This document shows positions 1-7,462 of a stretch of 64,000 nucleotides of DNA, one piece after another. The notes under the pieces are model-generated. The model worked only from the letters and a program-made list of their open reading frames with translations, made no database searches and was not told where the DNA came from. Within the stretch, counting starts at the first letter, position 1; every line of letters begins with the position of its first letter. Where the stretch lies: NCBI GenBank assembly GCA_016709445.1, contig JADJMV010000008.1, positions 1 to 64,000 on the forward strand, written 5' to 3'. The translations under genes and the position numbers were made by a program. Source of the stretch: Phycisphaerales bacterium. GTDB taxonomy: Bacteria > Planctomycetota > Phycisphaerae > Phycisphaerales > UBA1924.

Positions 1-1
1 G

Positions 2-1045
2 ATGCGGCCCAGCTGGAGGAGAGCGGGGCTCGCGGACATACGGAAATGTCTCGGGCGTGTAGTCGGTCGAGGAAACCTGCGGCCGCCGCCGCGGGCGGTA
101 CAGACCCTCTGGGCGATCTCCGGTGCGACAGGTCCGCTCGTGGCCGCATTGGAGGATGCAGGAGCGGAGGTGCGCAACCCGGCCTCGTTCAGATGCCCTT
201 TCCACGATGACCAGCACCCGTCGGCTGGCATCTACGTTGAGGGGGAGATCTTCCGGTTCAAGTGCCACGGCTGCGGCTTCGGGGGCGACCTGTTTGACGT
301 GCGGGCGCGGGCATCAGGGCGAGACCTCGCCGACGTGCTGAGAGATGCCCGCGGCGCTGAGGGGGCGGGGGGAACCTCCTCCTCCCGCAAGGGCTCAACC
401 GTGCAACACCCCCCGGGATGCACGCTCGCCGAGTACGCCGAGGCCAAGCGCTTGCCGATCGACTTCCTGAGGGAGGCGGGACTCACCGAGATCAGCTACC
501 AGGGGACGCGCGTGATCCGCATGCCCTACCTGACGCCCGACGGGTCGGTCGGGCCGGTGCGATTCCGCACAGCTCTCCATGGCCGGGACCGCTTCCGGTG
601 GAAGTCCGGATCAAAGATCACGCTCTATGGCTTGGAGCGGCTCACCCAAGCGAGAGAGGCCGGGTACATCGTCCTCGTGGAGGGCGAGTCCGACTGCCAC
701 ACACTGTGGCATCACGGTGCCGCTGGCATCGCCGGCGCATCGAACTGGAATGATGCGCGAGACGCGTCGCGGCTCGACGACATCCCGACGATCTACGTGG
801 TGCGAGAACGCGACATTGGCGGCGACTCTCTGTTCGGTCATCTTGCTGAATCGAGACTCCGTGACCGCGTACGCATCATCGAGCTCGGCGACGCCAAGGA
901 CCCCTCCGGGCTGCACATGGACGACCCGGACCGGTTTGCCGAGCGATGGGCTCGGTCGAAAGCCGACGCGCCGCTCCTGAGCGATGAGCTGGCTCGCAAG
1001 GCCCAGCAACGTCACGCGGAACTCGCGGCGCAGCGGCGAGCCTGA
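2..1045 (+). CDS. CHC2 zinc-finger / Toprim primase-like protein of an integrated element (5' end possibly outside the window)
   Basis: A DnaG/phage-type primase-like protein. The CHC2-like zinc finger is visible as CPFHDDQHPS followed by FKCHGCGFGGD (about residues 64-96), and a Toprim-type region follows with the glutamate in YIVLVEGESD and an acidic segment VVRERDIGGD. By family knowledge such proteins prime replication of phages and mobile elements. The first Met lies at base 2, so the true start may be upstream. It ends just before a broken helicase gene (1046-2297), and in comparable elements primase and helicase halves are often adjacent or fused, so the stop at 1045 may itself result from an indel. 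It lies inside the element that ends at tRNA-Val. Confidence 0.75.
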   Translation: MRPSWRRAGLADIRKCLGRVVGRGNLRPPPRAVQTLWAISGATGPLVAALEDAGAEVRNPASFRCPFHDDQHPSAGIYVEGEIFRFKCHGCGFGGDLFDVRARASGRDLADVLRDARGAEGAGGTSSSRKGSTVQHPPGCTLAEYAEAKRLPIDFLREAGLTEISYQGTRVIRMPYLTPDGSVGPVRFRTALHGRDRFRWKSGSKITLYGLERLTQAREAGYIVLVEGESDCHTLWHHGAAGIAGASNWNDARDASRLDDIPTIYVVRERDIGGDSLFGHLAESRLRDRVRIIELGDAKDPSGLHMDDPDRFAERWARSKADAPLLSDELARKAQQRHAELAAQRRA

Positions 1046-2297
1046 TTCACGAGGCAGACATCCTTGAGCCGCTTTGCGGCGGAGCTCGAGCCGTGCCGGC
1101 GTTGTCGGCGAGCGGCGCACCGCCCAGCTCGTGTACCTCGCGGGTGTTCGCGGCTGCTCGAGAAGCCGGTCTCCGTTGCGGTGTGAAGGGCACGAGCAAG
1201 CGGCAAGAGTACACCACACAAGAGACTCTCCGATTCTTCCCGGCGGAAGCGTTCTACGCCCTTTCGGCGATGAGCGAGCGCGCCTTAGCCTATTCCGAGG
1301 AGCCGCTGAAGCACAGAACTCTGGTGATCTACGAGGCCGCCGGCCTGTCCGGCGACTTCGGAACGTATCTCCGGTCGCTGCTCTCCGAAGGGTGCATCCG
1401 CTACGAGACGGTCGAGAAGACGCCACAGGGCATGCGCTCGCGGCTCATCCAGCGGGAGGGACCAACCAACCTGATCATCACCACGACAGCGGTGAAACTC
1501 CATCCTGAGAACGAGACGCGACTCTTCTCACTCCCGGTTACCGATACGCCAGCACAGACCGCCGCGGTCATGGAACGGATCGCCGCAGGGCGGGCGTACC
1601 AGGTGGACTATCTTCCGTGGCTCGCTTTCCAGGAGTGGCTCGCAATTGGAGAACGCCGCCTAGTGGTCTCTTTCGCGGAGGACCTAGCGCGAAGCATCCC
1701 ACCCGTGGCGGTCCGCTTGCGCCGAGACTTCGGCTCTCTCCTCTCGCTCGTGAAGGCGCACGCGTTGCTCCACCAGGGAACTCGCGAACGCGATGCTCAA
1801 GGCCAAATCGTTGCCACGATCGCCGATTACGCTGCGGTCCGGGAGCTGATCTGCGACCTGATCGCGGAGGGGATTGACTCGACTGTACCGCCGGCAATCC
1901 GGGAGACGGTCTCCGCGATCGCCCAGATGATCAACGGGACGGATCTTGAGGTGACGGTGACCGAAGTCGCCCGCGCCCTGCGGCTGGACAAGGCCGCTGC
2001 ATCGAGGCGGTGTCGCGCGGCCTTGGACGCAGGCTACGTCATCAACCGTGAAGATCGACGCGGCCGACCCTTTCGCCTCGTGCTCGGCGAGCCGATGCCG
2101 GCAGACCTGGAGATCCTCCCGCGACCCGAGGCGTTGCACGGTTGCAGTGTTGACGGGGAGAGCCACCCCTCCCCCCCACTGATGCCAGTGTCCGCACTCA
2201 TCCGCCGGATGTCTGCCACTCTTGCGGCCATTCCGCTTGGCGGCTGGCCGGGGAGCTCCAGCCGGACATGCGGGCGGTGCCATCCGCCGGTCGGTGA
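1046..2297 (+). pseudogene. Degenerate element-encoded helicase/ATPase (multiple frameshifts)
   Basis: A long central stretch reads openly (ETLRFFPAEAFYALSAMSER, YEAAGLSGDF, RLIQREGPTN, LHPENETRLFSLPVTDTP) and resembles the ATPase/helicase half of primase-helicase proteins in planctomycete mobile elements. Upstream, matching segments are scattered over all three frames: RFAAELE, then RAGVVGERRTAQLVYLA, then RLLEKPVSVAV, then KGTS and SGKS. About five or six small indels within roughly 200 bases are needed to join them, and they destroy the Walker A motif. A further indel in the C run near 2,168-2,177 masks a C-terminal zinc-knuckle-like CHSCGH segment that ends at a TGA at 2295-2297. Not expected to be functional. 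Confidence 0.75.
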
Positions 2298-2322
2298 AGC
2301 GGAGGATCTCAGGAGGTGCGGC

Positions 2323-2502
2323 ATGAGCGAGAGCAGCACCCCCAAGCTGGCCCTGACGGTTGAGGAGACCGCCGAAGCGCTCGGGGTGAGCGCCCGCACG
2401 GTTGAGCGGCTGATCGCCTCGGGAGAGCTGCGAAGCCGGAAGATCGGCAGGCGCCGCGTGATCGCCATGGCCGAGCTCCAGCGGTTCCTCGTCTGGCGAT
2501 AG
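2323..2502 (+). CDS. Excisionase-like helix-turn-helix protein (MerR/HTH_17 fold)
   Basis: A 59-residue protein with a strong Shine-Dalgarno AGGAGGT just before ATG 2323. The sequence LTVEETAEALGVSARTVERL followed by RSRKIGRRRVIAMAELQRFL is the classic excisionase/DNA-binding-domain pattern: helix-turn-helix, then an RK-IG-RR wing. Because of the upstream indel the helicase remnant runs in frame into this gene, but the ribosome site and the self-contained domain show it is separate. In integrative elements such proteins act as recombination directionality factors or regulators; here it lies three genes from the integrase. Confidence 0.8.
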   Translation: MSESSTPKLALTVEETAEALGVSARTVERLIASGELRSRKIGRRRVIAMAELQRFLVWR

Positions 2503-2546
2503 TGCAGGGGTGTTGCATGCACGCAACCGTCGTGAGAACTGACCGT

Positions 2547-2750
2547 ATGGAGAGTCAGACCGTGACCGAGCAGCTCCGGCAGATCATCCGGTCCGACAAG
2601 CGCCCGCCAGCCCACATCGCCGACGCGGCGGGGCTGAACAAGAGCATTCTCTCGCGGTTCCTCGCGGGAAGCAGCCTTTCGTCGGACAACTTTGACCGGC
2701 TGGCTGCGCTGTACGACCTCAAGCTGACCAAGAGGCGGAAGGGGTACTGA
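2547..2750 (+). CDS. Small XRE-type helix-turn-helix regulator
   Basis: A 67-residue protein starting at ATG 2547 (MESQTVTEQLR). It has the lambda-repressor-like pattern HIADAAGLNKSILSRFLAGS, in which a first helix, a turn at AGLN and a recognition helix SILSRFL are visible, followed by a region that scans as a short C-terminal helix. An open frame extends upstream to 2502 but that part lacks similarity and overlaps the previous stop. It sits three bases before the integrase start, so both are probably co-transcribed. Likely role: repressor or regulator of the element (inference from position and fold). Confidence 0.75.
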   Translation: MESQTVTEQLRQIIRSDKRPPAHIADAAGLNKSILSRFLAGSSLSSDNFDRLAALYDLKLTKRRKGY

Positions 2751-2753
2751 GCG

Positions 2754-3686
2754 ATGGCAGGTATCAAGACGAGCCGCGACAGCTACCGGACATTCAGCGT
2801 GAATGTCTACGGGCAGCGCCACTACATCGGCGGCGGGTCGATGGGCGATGACGCTTCGAAGATCTTCGCTGGGAACCTCGACGAACTGGTGAGTGCCAAA
2901 CACCGGGGCGCCCGGATCGACAGCGACCTGCACCGATGGGTCGGCAAGCTGGCCCACCCCATTCAGGACCGCCTCGCCGAGATCGGGCTCGTGGAGCCCG
3001 GGAAGGACGCCCCGACCGTCGACGCCTGCCCGGACGCGGACTGGCGGTGCATTATCGCCTTGGCCCGCTGGGGCGGTCTCCGCTGCCCCTCCGAGGTTCT
3101 CGGGGTTCGCTGGGGAGACATCGATTGGGGCGACGACGAGCGATCAGGGCGGCTCCTGGTCCGGTCCCCGAAGACCGAGCACCACGCCGGCAAGGGCGAG
3201 CGCTGGGTGCCGCTCTTCCCGGAGCTGCGGGAGGTGCTCCTCGCGGCGTTTGCGCAGGCCGAGGAGGGCGCCGAGTTCGTCGTGGCTCGGTACCGCGACC
3301 GCGGCGTGAACCTCCGGACCCAGCTCGAGCGGATCATCGCTCGGGCGGGGCTGACGCCCTGGCCCCGCCTGTTCAACGCAATGCGGGCGAGCCGGGTGAC
3401 CGAGATCCGGGCGCAGTTCTCCGGTGCGGTCTGCTCCGCGTGGCTCGGGCACTCGCAGGGCGTCAGCGAGGCTCACTACCAGATGGTCCGGGAGTCCGAC
3501 TTCGAACGGGCGGCGGCGTGGAGCGGCCGCGCCCCCAGTGCTCCCTGTGCGGCTCCCCGACTCGCGCCGACGGGACCCGACAGAAGCCGACACCGGCGAC
3601 AGAAAAGCCGCTTTGGCGGCTCAGGGCAGGAAGTGGCAGTTGGTGTCGGAGGGGACCAATGGGCGCAACAGGACTCGAACCTGTGA
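2754..3686 (+). CDS. Tyrosine recombinase/integrase with central core-binding domain deleted
   Basis: The C-terminal catalytic domain is recognisable: GGLRCPSEVLGVRWGDIDW with the first catalytic Arg, HHAGKGERWVPLFPEL, RVTEI after FNAMRAS with the second Arg, and WLGHSQGVSEAHYQMV with the nucleophile Tyr. The N-terminal arm region is also present (to about residue 80, GLVEPGKDAP). Between them the core-binding (SAM-like) domain, normally over 100 residues, is missing: the text jumps straight to TVDACPDADWR. The 3' end runs into the tRNA-Val on the other strand; another frame there ends GATGLEPVTSSM, the tail such integrases usually gain from reading antisense to a tRNA, so the C-terminus may also be shifted. 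Probably inactive. Confidence 0.8.
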   Translation: MAGIKTSRDSYRTFSVNVYGQRHYIGGGSMGDDASKIFAGNLDELVSAKHRGARIDSDLHRWVGKLAHPIQDRLAEIGLVEPGKDAPTVDACPDADWRCIIALARWGGLRCPSEVLGVRWGDIDWGDDERSGRLLVRSPKTEHHAGKGERWVPLFPELREVLLAAFAQAEEGAEFVVARYRDRGVNLRTQLERIIARAGLTPWPRLFNAMRASRVTEIRAQFSGAVCSAWLGHSQGVSEAHYQMVRESDFERAAAWSGRAPSAPCAAPRLAPTGPDRSRHRRQKSRFGGSGQEVAVGVGGDQWAQQDSNL

Positions 3687-3700
3687 CCTCATCCATGTGA
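3660..3700. other. Probable attachment-site arm (att) in the 3' end of tRNA-Val
   Basis: The integrase reading frame terminates inside the 3' half of tRNA-Val (T arm and acceptor). Tyrosine recombinases of this class typically recombine in the T arm to 3' end of a tRNA, with the integrase next to the junction. The element would then extend leftward beyond base 1; the second att copy is outside the window, so the exact core cannot be fixed. Confidence 0.55.
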
Positions 3701-3733
3701 CGGATGCGCTCTAGCCAACTGAGCTATGCGCCC
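3660..3733 (-). tRNA. tRNA-Val (anticodon CAC)
   Basis: Read on the minus strand it folds as a full 74-base cloverleaf: acceptor GGGCGCA/TGCGCCC, D arm GCTC/GAGC, anticodon stem CATCC/GGATG with loop GTCACAT (anticodon CAC at the usual position after T), T arm ACAGG-TTCGAGT-CCTGT, discriminator A at 3660. CCA is not encoded. Its 3' half overlaps the end of the integrase gene, which marks it as the attachment target of the element to the left. Confidence 0.95.
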
Positions 3734-3758
3734 GGGGACACCGCCTCGGGTGGGCCTG

Positions 3759-3764
3759 AGTATA
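3759..3764 (-). promoter_or_regulatory. -10 box (TATACT) of tRNA-Val
   Basis: On the minus strand TATACT lies 25 bases before the tRNA 5' end, a plausible sigma-70 -10 element. No convincing -35 hexamer is seen 16-18 bases upstream. Confidence 0.45.
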
Positions 3765-3829
3765 CCCGGCGCCCGCCGGTCCGGCACCCCGCCGTCCACG
3801 GGTCACGACCAGCCCCCGCGGCACCCCGG

Positions 3830-5185
3830 CTACGGACAGCCCACCGTCCAATCGTTCAGGAAACGGAGCACGTCCCGGGTGTCCACGAGCCCATCCCCGG
3901 TGAAGTCCGCGGCCGGGTCCTCGGCCGCCCACAGGTTCAGGAAACCAAGGACATCCTGGGTGTTGCTCATCCCGTCCCCGTTCACGTCCACACGGCACCG
4001 GGGCACGACCCGGAACAGTTCGCCCCCATTGTCGCAGATGTACAACTCGCCGCGGGCGTCTTCGCCGAACGAGACGATGTTGTTGATCGTGGTCCCATCC
4101 AGAGGCTTGAGTTCCGCCGTGCGGCTCTGAAACTCCGACTTCGTGGCGCCGTCATACCGGAACGACCAGACGCTGGCCGAGCAGTAGTCGGCGAAGAAGT
4201 AGGTCCCGCGAAGATGCGGGATCGCCGCCCCGCGATAGACATACCCGCCCGTGACCGAGCACCCCTCCGCATGGGTGTAGTCGTGGATGGGCAGGGTCAG
4301 CTCCGGACCATTGCAGGTGCAGCCGCTCAGCCCGGTGCAGCGCGTGCCTTCCATGCACCGCCACCCGTAGTTGTTGCCGCCGGGATCACCCGCCGGTTCA
4401 AAGTCAATCTCCTCGACGGCGTCCTGCCCCACGTCGCCGATCCACAGGTCGCCCGTCGCTCGGTCGAAACTGCTGCGCCACGGATTCCGCATCCCATACG
4501 CCCAGATCTCGTCATCACCCGCGATTCCAACGAACGGATTGGTTGGAGGGATCGCGTAGTTGCGGTCCGGATCGGCCGGGAAATCGTCGCCGTTGACATC
4601 CAGCCGCAGAATCTTGCCCAGGAACATCCCCTCGATCGTCTGCGCCCGGTTCCCCGGGTCGTTGGCGTCGCCGCCATCCCCGGCGCCGATGTAGAGATAC
4701 CCGTCCGGTCCAAACCCGATCCACCCACCGTTGTGGTTGGAGAAAGGCTGCGGGTAGGTGAGCAATTGCACAAACGAGCCCGGGTCCGCCACATCAGGAT
4801 CCGAGCTCACGCTGAATTGGGCAATCACGGTCGCGTGCGTCGTCCGGTCGGTGAAATCGACGTAGAACAGGCCGTTGGACTCGAAGTCCGGGTGGAACGC
4901 CATGCCGAGCAGCCCGCGCTCGTTGCCCGACTGGCTCACCCGGCCAGAGAGATCGATGAAAGGGGTCGGCAGCACCGTGTCGGTCGTCAGATCGAGTACG
5001 AGGATCAGCCCCCGCTGCTGCACGATGTACGCCCGCGTGGGGTCGGCGTGGGAGACGAGGGCCAAGGGCTTGGCAAGCCCCGAAGCCACACGTTCGGCCA
5101 CGATCGTCTGAGCCCCAGCCGTCCGAATCCCCAGGAACGCAAGCGACATGCCGATCGCCGCCCAAACATAGATCTTGCTGCCCAT
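3830..5185 (-). CDS. Secreted PQQ-dependent sugar dehydrogenase (GSDH family) with dockerin-like C-terminus
   Basis: A 451-residue protein with a signal peptide (IYVWAAIGMSLAFLGI then AGA cleavage region). The glucose/sorbosone dehydrogenase beta-propeller is recognisable by GLLGMAFHPDFESNG, YLYIGAGDGGDANDPGNRAQ, MRNPWRSSFDRATGDLWI and NYGWRCMEG. The last ~55 residues hold two repeats of the dockerin-like type, DVNGDGMSNTQDVLGFLNLW and DFTGDGLVDTRDVLRFLNDW, a hallmark of Phycisphaerae secreted proteins and thought to bind calcium and serve attachment or sorting. Likely oxidises aldoses or sugar derivatives outside the cytoplasm. It is single and diverges from rpsB. Confidence 0.85.
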   Translation of the reverse strand: MGSKIYVWAAIGMSLAFLGIRTAGAQTIVAERVASGLAKPLALVSHADPTRAYIVQQRGLILVLDLTTDTVLPTPFIDLSGRVSQSGNERGLLGMAFHPDFESNGLFYVDFTDRTTHATVIAQFSVSSDPDVADPGSFVQLLTYPQPFSNHNGGWIGFGPDGYLYIGAGDGGDANDPGNRAQTIEGMFLGKILRLDVNGDDFPADPDRNYAIPPTNPFVGIAGDDEIWAYGMRNPWRSSFDRATGDLWIGDVGQDAVEEIDFEPAGDPGGNNYGWRCMEGTRCTGLSGCTCNGPELTLPIHDYTHAEGCSVTGGYVYRGAAIPHLRGTYFFADYCSASVWSFRYDGATKSEFQSRTAELKPLDGTTINNIVSFGEDARGELYICDNGGELFRVVPRCRVDVNGDGMSNTQDVLGFLNLWAAEDPAADFTGDGLVDTRDVLRFLNDWTVGCP

Positions 5186-5283
5186 GGTGTTCTCCCTCTC
5201 CCCCCGCGCACCCTACTCCCCCCGCCACACCGGCACAAGCGGATTTCCCCCAGTCCCAACCCAGGGAGTTTCGGGTAGGGGGC

Positions 5284-5311
5284 TTGTCCGGTCCTCACAG
5301 ACCTCTATAGT
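5284..5311 (+). promoter_or_regulatory. Candidate sigma-70 promoter for rpsB-tsf
   Basis: TTGTCC (5284-5289) and TATAGT (5306-5311) are separated by 16 bases. A start about 7 bases later would leave a leader of roughly 180 bases before rpsB. The rest of the 314-base gap between the sugar dehydrogenase start and rpsB holds no ORF I can support; I could not recognise an S2-binding structure. Confidence 0.5.
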
Positions 5312-5499
5312 TTGGTTCCACGCCACACCGTCGGCGTGGACCTCGGGGCTCGATCGGTGGGCCCAAGGGTTGTTGTGCAATCCCACTCGGGCGGCGCGTC
5401 CGCCCGAAACCCAAGCGCCCTTGTCGCGGGGCCGCGGCTGGTGCTTCCGGACCATCCGGACGGTCGGTTCTCGCCGGTGTCGCTGCCAGGAAGAATGCC

Positions 5500-6333
5500 A
5501 TGTCCACCACGCTTGTCCAGGATCTGATCGAGTCGGGAATCCACTTCGGCCAGAGGGCCAGCAACTGGAACCCGAAGATGCAGCCGTACATCTACGCGCG
5601 GCGTCAGGGCATCCACATCATCGACATCAAGGAAACCGTCAAGGGCCTCCTCCTCGCCAAGAGGTTCCTCGCCAAGGTCGTCGCCGACGGCAAGGACGTC
5701 TGCTTCGTCGGCACCAAGCGCCAGGCGAAGGACGTCATCCAGCAGCGTGTGGGCGACGTGAAGATGCACTACGTCACGGAGCGATGGCTCGGCGGCACCC
5801 TCACCAACTTCCGCACCATCCGCACCCGCCTCAAGCGGCTCCAGGAACTCGAGACCATCGAGCAGAACGACAACTTCGCCAGCTACTCCAAGAAGATGGA
5901 GAGCCAGCTCAAGCGTGAACTCCGCAAGATCAAGCGCAACCTCGACGGCGTCCGCGCGATGGAGAAGCTCCCCGGCGCCATGGTCATCATCGACGTCAAG
6001 CACGAGACCACCGCCCTCAAGGAGGCCCGCAAGCTCGGCATCCCCACCGTCGCCCTCATCGATACCGACGGCGACCCCGACCTCGTCGACCTCCCCATCC
6101 CCGGCAACGACGACAGCATGCGCTCCATCGACGTCATCCTCCGCGAACTCTGCCTCGCCATCGCCGAAGGCAAGCAGCAGCGGCAGGCCGCCGCCAGCGG
6201 TGAAGACGCCGGCGACCAGGGCGACGAGCCCCGCCGCCGCTCCCGCCGAGCCCAGTTCCGCGCCGAGGATGCCCAGGAAGGTCGCGACGGCGGGGAAGCC
6301 CCGACCGAGACGATCGCCAGCAACGCCGACTAA
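5500..6333 (+). CDS. rpsB: Small-subunit ribosomal protein uS2
   Basis: A structural protein of the 30S subunit. The uS2 signature is clear: LVQDLIESGIHFGQRASNWN at the N-terminus, FVGTKRQAKDVI, ERWLGGTLTNFRTI and PGAMVIIDVKHETTALKEA then GIPTVALIDTDGDPDLVD. At 277 residues it is longer than the common ~240 because of a charged, low-complexity tail after about residue 230 (RRRSRRAQF, acidic stretch), typical of planctomycete ribosomal proteins. It is followed after 164 bases by tsf, the conserved rpsB-tsf pair. Confidence 0.97.
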   Translation: MSTTLVQDLIESGIHFGQRASNWNPKMQPYIYARRQGIHIIDIKETVKGLLLAKRFLAKVVADGKDVCFVGTKRQAKDVIQQRVGDVKMHYVTERWLGGTLTNFRTIRTRLKRLQELETIEQNDNFASYSKKMESQLKRELRKIKRNLDGVRAMEKLPGAMVIIDVKHETTALKEARKLGIPTVALIDTDGDPDLVDLPIPGNDDSMRSIDVILRELCLAIAEGKQQRQAAASGEDAGDQGDEPRRRSRRAQFRAEDAQEGRDGGEAPTETIASNAD

Positions 6334-6497
6334 ACCGCGCCCTCCCCGCGACACGCCGCAGGACCGCACAACAAGGGTCGCCCCGAGACCCCACAGACGC
6401 AGCGTTTGACACCCCGGGCGCGACCCCGCGACCGCGGCGCGAGCCCCGACAGCCGACCGATCGAACAGCAACCCCCCGAACACGGGAGAGTGGACCG

Positions 6498-7313
6498 ATG
6501 GCCGAGATCAATGCCAAAGACGTGATGAAGCTCCGGAACGAGACCGGACTCCCCATGATGGACTGCAAGAAGGCGCTCACCGAAGCCGAGGGCGACTTCG
6601 AGAAGGCCGAAAACCTCCTCCGCATGAAGCTCAAGGGCAAGATGGACAAGCGCACCGAACGCGCCGCCGCCGAAGGCGCCATCGCCATCGCCGTCCGGGG
6701 CGACACCGCTTCCATGGTCGAGGTCCGCGCCGAGACCGACTTCACCGCCAAAAACGAGCGCTTCACCAACGCCGTCAACAAGATCGCCCAACTCGCCCTC
6801 GATGCCCCCGCCGCCGGCCCCGTCGCCCCGACCGAGGCCATGACCGCCCTCATCGACGACGTCCGCATCTCCACCGGCGAAAACTGCGCCATCGCCCGCA
6901 TTGAGAAGTTCAACAACCCCGGCGGCGCCTTCGGCCAATACGTCCACCACGACGGCAAGACCGGGGTGCTCCTCCTCGTCCAGGGCAGCGCCGACGAGAC
7001 CGTGCTCAGGGATGTCTGCATGCACATCACCGCCGGCGTGCCCAGCGTGCCCATGGGCGTCACACCCGAGGACGTCCCCGCCGCCGTCATCGAGAAGGAA
7101 CGCAAGTTCCAGATCGAACGCGCCATCGAGTCCGGCAAGCCCCAGCAGATCGCCGAGAAGATCGTCGAAGGCGGCATGAAGAAGTTCCTCGCCGAGGTCG
7201 CGCTCCTCGAGCAGCCCTTCGTCAAGGACCCCAGCCGCACGATCAAGGAAGTCCTCGGCGCCGGCGTGACCGCCAAGAGCTTCAGCCGCTGGGTCGTCGG
7301 CGAGCAGCTCTGA
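6498..7313 (+). CDS. tsf: Translation elongation factor Ts
   Basis: Nucleotide-exchange factor for EF-Tu. The N-terminal UBA-like domain KLRNETGLPMMDCKKALTEA and the core FTAKNERF motif (ETDFTAKNERF) are diagnostic. 271 residues is normal. The stop is followed by a strong inverted repeat (7339-7364), so rpsB-tsf appears to be a two-gene unit. Confidence 0.97.
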   Translation: MAEINAKDVMKLRNETGLPMMDCKKALTEAEGDFEKAENLLRMKLKGKMDKRTERAAAEGAIAIAVRGDTASMVEVRAETDFTAKNERFTNAVNKIAQLALDAPAAGPVAPTEAMTALIDDVRISTGENCAIARIEKFNNPGGAFGQYVHHDGKTGVLLLVQGSADETVLRDVCMHITAGVPSVPMGVTPEDVPAAVIEKERKFQIERAIESGKPQQIAEKIVEGGMKKFLAEVALLEQPFVKDPSRTIKEVLGAGVTAKSFSRWVVGEQL

Positions 7314-7338
7314 ACCTCCAAACCATCCGATTGCTCCC

Positions 7339-7364
7339 GCGGGCGGCCCAGTTGGGCCGCCCGC
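7339..7364 (+). terminator. GC-rich hairpin downstream of tsf
   Basis: Arms GCGGGCGGCCC and GGGCCGCCCGC with a 4-base loop, 25 bases after the tsf stop. It lacks a clean T tract, so it may be a weak or factor-assisted terminator. Confidence 0.6.
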
Positions 7365-7462
7365 TCTGCATTCCGGCCCCACCCACCCTGCCACTCGTCG
7401 CGCCCGCCGCGCCCGCCTAGGGTGAACCAGCTCGTTCCTCGATGAACAAACAGGAGGTCCAC

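Noticed and set aside
1..3700. A complete prophage or active integrative element
   Set aside because: No structural, lysis or conjugation genes are visible, and its helicase and integrase are damaged; only a decayed border is present.
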